From Verrucomicrobiota bacterium (lineage in GTDB: Bacteria; Verrucomicrobiota; Verrucomicrobiia; Verrucomicrobiales; Verrucomicrobiaceae), in the NCBI GenBank assembly GCA_009885275.1, contig VFKY01000230.1, positions 1-5,434 on the forward strand: a DNA stretch of 5,434 nucleotides, given 5' to 3'. Positions within the stretch are counted from its first letter, which is position 1, and each line of letters begins with the position of its first letter. A program made the translations under genes and the position numbers. Under the pieces are notes generated by a model. The model had not been told where the DNA came from and ran no database searches. It worked only from the letters and a program-made list of their open reading frames with translations. Shown here piece after piece: positions 1-4,258 of the stretch.

Positions 1-63
1 ACGTGGGCGGCACCGTGACGGAAAAGGGGATCCGGCGGTCAGCGGGAATTGATAACCTTACGT

Positions 64-300
64 CTACCTTTTCCACTTCACTAAATAGCACCCACTAAAA
101 AAAAGTCCCACTGATACAAGACACAGCACGATATTGGAAAATTGCGCTGGTGGTTTTCCCAGAGGATTATTGTCGTTTGCCATCTGTGTTCCGACCGGAT
201 CAATAATAGCTCCAATTGCGACAAAGAACAAAATTAACGCTAGAGTGGAAAGAGATAACCCAACAAGAATTATACCTAGACGTGCTGTGCTAATCTTCAT
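64..300 (-). CDS. Hypothetical small two-helix membrane protein
   Basis: I do not recognise a family. The 78-residue product has two strongly hydrophobic segments, about residues 8-32 and 54-74. They are joined by a polar linker rich in Asn, Pro and Gly (about 40-53), and the protein ends in a basic tail (KWKR). This predicts an inner-membrane hairpin with a short basic C-terminus. The ATG at 300 is preceded by no good Shine-Dalgarno sequence. The gene lies 48 nt downstream of the toxin stop on the same strand, so it could be read through from the toxin-antitoxin operon or be independent. The hydrophobic pattern is hard to explain by chance, which supports a real gene, but no catalytic or binding motif is visible and no function can be assigned. 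Confidence 0.55.
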   Translation of the reverse strand: MKISTARLGIILVGLSLSTLALILFFVAIGAIIDPVGTQMANDNNPLGKPPAQFSNIVLCLVSVGLFFSGCYLVKWKR

Positions 301-348
301 TTTCAGTGTCTCAGGGATTGATCGCTGCGATGGTGGAATGGAGTAGGC

Positions 349-657
349 TTATGGATCGTGTTCTTCGAGGTCAGATGCCTTCAGCAGTCGCTCTGATCGC
401 ATCACATAAACGATAAAGACTGAGTCCTCCTGAATCCTATAGAAGATGCGGAGAGGTTTCACCACCAGGTGCCGGTATCGCGAATTCGGGAGATCATGGG
501 GAACGGGACACATCTCGGGAAATTTCTGCAGCAGTTCGGCCTTGGCGAACACCCTCCGGACCAACCGCTTGGCGGCAACGGGATCATCAAGGGCAATGTA
601 ATCAGCGATCTGCCCCAGATCCTCAAGCGCAGGCTCGGCCCAAATCAATCGAGCCAT
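349..657 (-). CDS. Type II toxin, ParE/RelE superfamily
   Basis: The 102-residue protein has the family layout. It opens with a strand bearing W6 and then A10 and DL (13-14), followed by a helix with DYIA (19-22). A basic second helix (about 28-45) ends in the FP pair (46-47), and the C-terminal strands carry R60, YR (61-62), IFYR (71-74) and VFIVYV (80-85). Family members either poison DNA gyrase (ParE) or cleave ribosome-bound mRNA (RelE). The sequence alone does not decide which, though the DYIA..DP..A start is more ParE-like. Its ATG lies inside the end of the antitoxin gene (13-nt overlap, different frame), the usual arrangement for translational coupling. A weak GGAT lies about 6-9 nt upstream of the ATG. 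The length is normal and the frame intact, so the toxin is probably functional. Confidence 0.88.
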   Translation of the reverse strand: MARLIWAEPALEDLGQIADYIALDDPVAAKRLVRRVFAKAELLQKFPEMCPVPHDLPNSRYRHLVVKPLRIFYRIQEDSVFIVYVMRSERLLKASDLEEHDP

Positions 658-902
658 CGTGACATCCGGGTTTTAGCTTCTTTGTGGGAAACAACCCTTC
701 CTTCAAAAATCGCTTTCTCGCCTTTGGCGATGCCTTCAAGGAGCTGAATTCTTGATTCCATCAATTCGAATGTCGCAACATCGACGAGATAGGCGGCAGG
801 CAATCCGTGCTGGGTGATTAGAAGCGGCTCGTGAGCAGAAGAGACTTCCGAGATCAGCTCGGTCGCCTTCCTTTTCAGTGTGGTCACAAGCTCCGTGCGC
901 AT
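645..902 (-). CDS. Type II antitoxin, Phd/YefM-like
   Basis: The 85-residue protein starts with the Phd/YefM DNA-binding fold: a basic helix (about 8-20, KRKATELISEV), then the hallmark strand-loop-strand LLITQHGLPAAYLVD (27-41) and a helix from about 43. The C-terminal part (about 52-85) is charged and would be the flexible toxin-binding tail. In this family the antitoxin neutralises the toxin by direct binding and represses its own operon, with the toxin as co-repressor. It precedes and overlaps the toxin by 13 nt. Just upstream is a 20-bp imperfect palindrome superimposed on a promoter-like sequence, as expected for autoregulation. No Shine-Dalgarno precedes the ATG at 902, which fits a leaderless mRNA. 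The start is well fixed because the promoter abuts it. Confidence 0.88.
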   Translation of the reverse strand: MRTELVTTLKRKATELISEVSSAHEPLLITQHGLPAAYLVDVATFELMESRIQLLEGIAKGEKAIFEGRVVSHKEAKTRMSRWLD

Positions 903-904
903 GA

Positions 905-924
905 AGTGATACTAAAGTAGCACT
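905..924 (-). promoter_or_regulatory. Probable antitoxin operator (20-bp imperfect palindrome)
   Basis: Read on the minus strand the site is AGTGnTACT-TT-AGTAnCACT. Sixteen of 20 positions are self-complementary, and the only breaks are one symmetric pair (909/920) and the two central bases. It ends 2 nt before the antitoxin ATG and covers the predicted -10 box, the position expected for a Phd/YefM operator. That the antitoxin binds here is inferred from the family and the location; the symmetry is read directly from the sequence. Confidence 0.7.
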
Positions 925-937
925 CAGGCAGGCGCAA
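909..937 (-). promoter_or_regulatory. Predicted sigma70-type promoter of the toxin-antitoxin operon
   Basis: On the minus strand there is TTGCGC (932-937) as a -35 element, a 17-bp spacer, and TAGTAT (909-914) as a -10 element. Initiation about 7 nt after the -10 would fall on or within a base or two of the A of the antitoxin ATG at 902. The mRNA would then have essentially no 5' leader, consistent with the absence of a ribosome-binding site. The -10 lies inside the palindrome, so bound antitoxin would block RNA polymerase. Confidence 0.55.
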
Positions 938-950
938 TCGAATTGTTGGC

Positions 951-1283
951 CTACCCTTTTCTCGAAGCCACCGTGGCCCACTTGCCTTTGTCGTTCTCAC
1001 CGTCCGGGGGATTGGACATCTCCGCGCGAACAATCTCGAAGCCAATCTCTTCCAGCAGCGCCACCATCTGCGTGGGCGGCAGGCTGTCGGAATAAAACTC
1101 CTGACCGAACATGGTGTCGGTGAATCCGTCGGGGTGATTCTCCACCACGCCGCCGCTGCTGATCATGAGTCGTCCGCCCGGAACGAGCCAGCGATGGATC
1201 TTGCGCGGAGTGTCTGCGGTGGGCTTGAGTTCAGTGACAACTGGCAGTGGAGGCATTTTGCGGCCCATGGATCCTGCCACCAT
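951..1283 (-). pseudogene. C-terminal fragment of a class I SAM-dependent methyltransferase
   Basis: From about residue 27 of the 110-residue frame the sequence matches the second half of a Rossmann-fold methyltransferase: RKIHRWLVPGGRLMISSGG (helix D, then strand 5 with the LxPGG turn), GQEFYSDSLPP, LLEEIGFEIVRAEM and a final NPPDG..DKGKWATVASRK strand pair. The N-terminal half, which holds the SAM-binding GxGxG strand and the acidic ribose-binding residue, is absent, so the product cannot be a working enzyme. The first 26 or so residues of this frame (1205-1283) are not methyltransferase-like. The same DNA in another frame encodes the end of a zinc-ribbon protein, so the ATG at 1283 is probably accidental. 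The join lies near 1200-1245. Substrate unknown. The intact C-terminal sequence suggests fairly recent truncation. Confidence 0.7.
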
Positions 1284-1525
1284 GGTCCGATATGAAATCG
1301 CTCACCACAGCGCGGACATTTACTCAACCAAGATCGCAATCCGGTGAATGCAAAAAGTACTGCCCATAAAATGGCGGCATAAATGCCAATGGCGTCGCCA
1401 AAAAGTAGAGCAGTGCCCGCTGTGAATGGGAGAAAAAGGAGAAAGGCAATGGATTGCTGCCGCCGCCTTTTACGGAGGCCCTTGAGTCCCTAGGCAATTG
1501 TTTAGGCATCGATGTTCATCATCAT
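1163..1525 (-). pseudogene. Membrane-anchored zinc-ribbon protein, interrupted by two stop codons
   Basis: This frame contains a recognisable small protein but has no ATG, GTG or TTG before its conserved part. Counting from the ATG at 1525 (three ATGs in a row), it reads a short N-terminus, a TAA (1502-1504), three codons, a TAG (1490-1492), a basic stretch GLKGLRKRRRQQ, and two hydrophobic segments (about residues 26-40 and 44-62). A zinc ribbon follows, with Cys pairs at about 70/73 (CPRCG) and 91/94 (CLHC) separated by an aromatic WWQDPWA loop. Two helices plus a C-terminal CxxC...CxxC ribbon is a layout I have seen in small uncharacterised bacterial proteins. After CLHC the frame runs on into methyltransferase-derived DNA and ends at 1163. 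A start in the neighbouring frame at 1509 (MPKQ...) would require a frameshift. Probably a decayed gene. Confidence 0.55.
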
Positions 1526-1594
1526 TTGTCAGACCGTTTGTCAGTTGGGCGTTTGCTCCCAGCCCGGAGTTAGTTTCTGGCGAAACCTTGAGAC

Positions 1595-2014
1595 TTATTT
1601 GGTCAGCATGTCCTGGGAGTTGATATAGTAGCCAAGCAGAGTGCAGGAGCTTCCGGAAATCACATAGGTGAAGGTCTCTACTCCTTTGCCCTGCTCAAAC
1701 TCGGTGCTTTGGGTGACCACGGCGGAGGTTTTCATGTTAAAACTATTTACCCTCCAACCGGTTCCGGTGGAGCTTACCTGTTTGCCAAGTTTGCGATGGA
1801 TGGCCTCCAGTAGCTTTAGAAAATCAGCTTCAGTGGTGGCAGCTTTGAAATCCGGGTGGGCCGCGGCGTAAATCCCCTTGAATTTCTGTTCGTTGAACTG
1901 CTGGTGAAATTCCACGATGGCCGTGTTTGCCATGCCTTTGGCTTTGGTCATGTCTTTGCAGGACGTGAGCGAAACAAGTCCAACGAATAGTGCCATCAAT
2001 GTCCTTCTCTTCAT
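1595..2014 (-). CDS. Small putative lipoprotein of unknown function
   Basis: The 139-residue product begins with a lipoprotein signal: basic n-region KRR (2-4), hydrophobic core TLMALFVGLVSL (5-16) and lipobox LTSC with Cys19. This predicts processing by signal peptidase II and attachment to a membrane on the outer face. The mature part is about 120 residues, mixed helix and strand. It has a helix around FHQQFNEQKFKGIYAAAHPDF (36-56), an F-x-K-L-L-E helix, and C-terminal strands with SCTLLGYYIN. This resembles small NTF2-like or DUF3887/DUF4019-type secreted proteins, an impression not backed by any motif. The ATG at 2014 has no Shine-Dalgarno but gives a well-formed signal peptide. No partner gene is visible; it lies 166 nt downstream of hisI. 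Confidence 0.75.
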   Translation of the reverse strand: MKRRTLMALFVGLVSLTSCKDMTKAKGMANTAIVEFHQQFNEQKFKGIYAAAHPDFKAATTEADFLKLLEAIHRKLGKQVSSTGTGWRVNSFNMKTSAVVTQSTEFEQGKGVETFTYVISGSSCTLLGYYINSQDMLTK

Positions 2015-2128
2015 AAGCGTGGGGATTCATTTTGTCATACCGAACGGTAAGTCCTCCAGCATGCTGCAAAACCAACAGGTTTGTCGAAACATTTTCATGA
2101 GTGATTTGCGCCCGCGCATTAAAGCAAC

Positions 2129-2147
2129 GACGAGCGGAGCGCTCGTC
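2129..2147. repeat. Perfect 8-bp stem hairpin in the hisI-lipoprotein gap
   Basis: GACGAGCG-GAG-CGCTCGTC is a perfect inverted repeat with a 3-nt loop, flanked by CTACAAAAAC on the right. It lies in the 166-nt non-coding gap downstream of hisI (minus strand). No U-run follows it in the direction of hisI transcription (GTTGCTTTAATG), so it is a poor intrinsic terminator. GC-rich short dyads of this form recur as dispersed intergenic repeats in some verrucomicrobial genomes. That link is from memory and untested here. Confidence 0.6.
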
Positions 2148-2180
2148 CTACAAAAACGGGTGGGGTGGTTTGGAGGGCGG

Positions 2181-2606
2181 TTATACCCGATCCAGCGCGA
2201 CGATGCCTTCACGCAGGTTCTGCGTATCCACCCGGCGATAAAAACAAGTGGAAGCTTTGGTGTGGCAACAGCCGCCACCTAGCTGTTCGACCTTGAGGAC
2301 GATGGCGTCCTGATCGCAGTCGAGACGGATCTCCTTCACAATCTGGTATTCGCCAGAGGTCTTGCCTTTGTGCCAGATTTCCTTACGGCTGCGGCTGTAG
2401 TAAACGGCTTCGCCAAGAGCAATGGTCATCTTCAAGCTCTCCGCATTCATGTAAGCGAGCATGAGAGGCTCATTGGTCTTGTGATCGATTGCCATCGCTG
2501 GGATCAGGCCGTGTTCATCAAACCGAGGGGCTAGGGCAAGGCCCTGCTCGATGGTGGCTTTGGATTCTCGGGTGGCGAACTGAAGCTGGCTGGTGTCGAA
2601 GGACAT
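2181..2606 (-). CDS. hisI: Phosphoribosyl-AMP cyclohydrolase
   Basis: This cytoplasmic enzyme opens the purine ring of phosphoribosyl-AMP, the third step of histidine synthesis. From the ATG at 2606 the product has 141 residues. Visible family motifs are GLIPAM (33-38), LMLAYMN (48-54), YSRSR..IWHKG.TSG (70-85), the metal site DCDQD (96-100, giving the Mg-binding Asp residues and one Zn-binding Cys), EQLGG (107-111), and the remaining Zn ligands C114 in CCHT and C121 in TCFYR. All catalytic residues are present. It is the single-domain form, without a fused HisE. The frame can be extended to a TTG at 2627, adding seven residues; the ATG is preferred because MSFD.. fits the family N-terminus and neither start has a good ribosome-binding site. 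It stands alone here with no other his genes nearby. Confidence 0.93.
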   Translation of the reverse strand: MSFDTSQLQFATRESKATIEQGLALAPRFDEHGLIPAMAIDHKTNEPLMLAYMNAESLKMTIALGEAVYYSRSRKEIWHKGKTSGEYQIVKEIRLDCDQDAIVLKVEQLGGGCCHTKASTCFYRRVDTQNLREGIVALDRV

Positions 2607-2715
2607 GATCGAATGAGATGTGGACAATTAAGCGGAAGGAACCATGCCGTGCCCGATGCAAAAGAAAAGCTGCTTTTACTTCGACAATTGGCGTGGTTTG
2701 CGTAGGAAATAAAGC
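2607..2715. promoter_or_regulatory. Divergent intergenic region between hisI and holB-like gene
   Basis: This 109-nt gap must hold the start signals for both diverging transcription units. It contains a short inverted repeat AAAAGC-T-GCTTTT (2665-2677). It also contains AGGA at 2704-2707, 8 nt before the holB-like ATG, a proper Shine-Dalgarno that supports the start at 2716. I could not identify convincing -35/-10 pairs in either direction. The inverted repeat is short and A/T-ended, so it may be chance or a weak operator. Confidence 0.4.
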
Positions 2716-3696
2716 ATGGCATTCAAAACCGACAAGGCACTTCAGCTCATCGCTCGAGCGATCAAGCGTGGCAGATTGGGGCATGCCTATTTGATCACGG
2801 GTCCTAAGGAGGCGGATCTGGCTGGCTTTGGTGTGAAATTACTCAATTTGGTCACGGGTTTGAAGTGGCCCGATTTGGAAGCGTGGGAAAAACACGGCGC
2901 TTGCGTCGTGCGCCCAGAGAGTAAATCGCGACAGATCAAAGCCGATGCGATCCGTGAGCAGGTTGAGCCTTATCTCTTTATTACTTCCTCGGGCCAGGAA
3001 CATAGGCTGGTGGTCATTGCGGACGCAGAAAGAATGAATGTCACCGCGCAGAATGTTTTCCTCCGCACACTGGAAGAACCGCCGCCGCGCACCCTGATTT
3101 TGTTGCTCTCAGAGCAGCCCGAGACTTTTTTGGAAACAATCCTTTCTCGCGTGATTCGTATATCACTGATGCCCGAAAAACTGGAACGCGTACTCACCAA
3201 TTCAGAGAGTAAACTGGTGCAACTGCTCTCCGATCTTGCGGGACGTCCAACCGATTCACTTTCCGGTGCTCTCACGCTTCGCCGTCAGTTTGAAGAGATA
3301 TTGGAAGGGATTCATGACAAGTTGACGAAGCAGTTTGAAGCGGAGTTTGAAGCGGAGAAAAAATTCTATAAACAGACCACGGACGTAGGCAGTGCCTGGC
3401 TCAAGGACAAAGAAAATGAATCCGATGCTTCCATTGAATCACGTTATCGTCAGGAACGTGACGCACTGATGGATCTATTGCTCGCATGGATGGGCGATGT
3501 TCTGCGTCATCAGGTGGGCGTTGATCATCTCGATCTTCCAGAATACGCAGCTTCGACTCGTGCTCTCTCGTTGCGATGGGATGGGAATACGTTGTCGCGT
3601 CGTATCAAGGAACTGCGTAAATTACATTCCAATTTGAACACCAACGTCAGTGAAACACTGGCTATGGATGCGGCATTTATTGCGGCATTCGCATAG
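2716..3696 (+). CDS. holB: DNA polymerase III delta-prime-like clamp-loader protein
   Basis: The 326-residue protein has the clamp-loader AAA+ order: GHAYLITGP (22-30) at the P-loop position, RQIKADAIREQVE (72-84), a Walker-B-like strand LVVIADAERM (98-107), NVFLRTLEEPP (113-123), sensor-1 strand LILLLSE (127-133) and the ILSR(V) turn (142-146). In the replisome delta-prime helps load the sliding clamp and does not hydrolyse ATP. That fits the degenerate P-loop here (GPKEADLA, no GKT/S). Two features differ from the textbook form. The SRC motif reads SRV, and only one Cys (C63) is present, so the four-Cys zinc module is absent. After about 150 comes a charged, partly coiled-coil linker (about 188-250) and a helical C-terminal domain (250-326). 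AGGA with 8-nt spacing fixes the start. It is followed 12 nt later by the MauE-like gene. Confidence 0.82.
   Translation: MAFKTDKALQLIARAIKRGRLGHAYLITGPKEADLAGFGVKLLNLVTGLKWPDLEAWEKHGACVVRPESKSRQIKADAIREQVEPYLFITSSGQEHRLVVIADAERMNVTAQNVFLRTLEEPPPRTLILLLSEQPETFLETILSRVIRISLMPEKLERVLTNSESKLVQLLSDLAGRPTDSLSGALTLRRQFEEILEGIHDKLTKQFEAEFEAEKKFYKQTTDVGSAWLKDKENESDASIESRYRQERDALMDLLLAWMGDVLRHQVGVDHLDLPEYAASTRALSLRWDGNTLSRRIKELRKLHSNLNTNVSETLAMDAAFIAAFA
3334..3357 (+). repeat. Tandem 12-bp duplication inside the holB-like gene
   Basis: TTTGAAGCGGAG occurs twice in direct succession (3334-3345 and 3346-3357), encoding FEAEFEAE in the charged linker. It is in frame and harmless to the fold, most likely slippage within a coiled-coil segment. 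Confidence 0.8.
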
Positions 3697-3708
3697 TCTA
3701 ATATTATC

Positions 3709-4131
3709 ATGACTGGACTGGCAAAAAAATGGTGGATCAATAGGATCTTGATGATTTTATTTGGCACCTTGTTTGTCTATTCGGGATGGTTGAAAGCGAG
3801 AGACCCCGGAGTGTTCCTGATCAGTATCCGTAGTTATCAATTACTGTCTGATCCTTATGCAGCATGGCTTTCATTGCTATTGCCATGGGTGGAAATATTT
3901 GCTGGGTTGGCCGTTTTGACGGGTTGGATGCGCCGAGGAGGTTTACTTATCCTTAATGGATTGCTCGTAGTTTTTGCGATTGTCCTGAGCATCGCGTGGA
4001 TCAGAGGTTTGGATATTGATTGTGGTTGTTTTGGTGGTGGGGGGAAGACGACGATCGTGGAAGGCTTGATCCGTGACGCCGTGCTACTTTCGCTGGGCGC
4101 ATGGTTGTGGCGGATGAACCGGCGTAGGTGA
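3709..4131 (+). CDS. MauE/DoxX-like integral membrane protein
   Basis: The 140-residue protein has four predicted helices (about 11-27, 51-72, 78-97, 119-136). It carries the MauE/DoxX-type pattern: FVYSGWLKARDP (22-33), SIRSYQLL (39-46), LLPWVEIFAGL (57-67) and the cysteine signature CGCFG (105-109) after the third helix, preceded by RGLDID. MauE itself is needed for methylamine dehydrogenase maturation. Relatives are widespread and are thought to act in membrane redox or disulfide chemistry, probably through the CxC pair. No methylamine genes are nearby, so a mau role is not implied. It starts 12 nt after the holB-like stop with no ribosome-binding site of its own, suggesting cotranscription. 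A strongly basic tail (RMNRRR) predicts a cytoplasmic C-terminus. Confidence 0.82.
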   Translation: MTGLAKKWWINRILMILFGTLFVYSGWLKARDPGVFLISIRSYQLLSDPYAAWLSLLLPWVEIFAGLAVLTGWMRRGGLLILNGLLVVFAIVLSIAWIRGLDIDCGCFGGGGKTTIVEGLIRDAVLLSLGAWLWRMNRRR

Positions 4132-4135
4132 TGAG

Positions 4136-4225
4136 AAAGGAGCGCGGACGCCCTTGTCCGCTTCTTTTTTCACGGCTTTGCCGCCGATAGAGCAGCAAAG
4201 CGGACAGGAGTGTCCGCGCTCCTTT
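4136..4225. repeat. REP-like doublet: two inverted 28-bp units
   Basis: The left unit (4136-4163) and right unit (4198-4225) are inverted copies with 25 of 28 positions matching. Each contains its own small dyad GCGGAC-N6-GTCCGC. The 34-nt spacer holds a further mini-hairpin CGGC-TTT-GCCG (4173-4183). The three differences all fall in the 6-nt loop of the small dyad. Two of them become G-U pairs in plus-strand RNA (4150/4211 and 4154/4207), leaving one mismatch. A pair of inverted palindromic units between convergent genes is the layout of REP/BIME elements. I believe related GGAGCGCGGAC units are dispersed in verrucomicrobial genomes, but cannot verify that here. Confidence 0.75.
4144..4170 (+). 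terminator. Intrinsic terminator for the holB-mauE-like operon
   Basis: The left dyad GCGGAC-GCCCTT-GTCCGC (4144-4161) is followed at once by TTCTTTTTT (4162-4170), a classic stem plus U-tract, 12 nt after the MauE-like stop. The full-length hairpin formed with the right unit ends in TTTTT (4223-4227) and would provide a second plus-strand terminator. Read from the minus strand the U-tracts are poorer (CTCCTTTCTC), so termination of the convergent rlmD-like gene here is possible but less clear. Confidence 0.7.
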
Positions 4226-4258
4226 TTATTCTCTCAACTCTCAACTAAAAACTATCGA

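Noticed and set aside
3..98. Open plus-strand frame entering from the left edge (..GGTVTEKGIRRSAGIDNLT..) that ends at 98.
   Set aside because: It could be the C-terminus of a gene outside the window, but at about 31 codons it shows no recognisable motif and overlaps the convergent membrane-protein gene, so I cannot support it.
1490..1504. UAA/UAG read as glutamine (alternative genetic code) to explain the zinc-ribbon gene.
   Set aside because: TAA or TAG are the natural terminators of hisI, the lipoprotein, the holB-like gene and the rlmD-like gene in the same window, each at the expected protein length.
1324..1509. Minus-strand ATG frame of 61 codons (MPKQLPRD...).
   Set aside because: Its sequence is not protein-like in composition. 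The neighbouring frame over the same DNA holds the hydrophobic and zinc-ribbon protein, so this is a shadow, or at most a displaced 5' end.
1525..1544. Direct repeat TTTGTCAG, two copies 12 nt apart, just upstream of the ATGATGATG.
   Set aside because: Only two 8-mer copies with no further units, so it is not enough to call an operator or an iteron array.
2038..2049. Short palindrome TACCG-AA-CGGTA upstream of the lipoprotein gene.
   Set aside because: Five-base arms are expected by chance in a window this size, and no promoter elements line up with it.
2027..2278. Minus-strand frame of 83 codons downstream of and overlapping hisI.
   Set aside because: It overlaps the well-supported 3' end of hisI in another frame and has low-complexity shadow composition.
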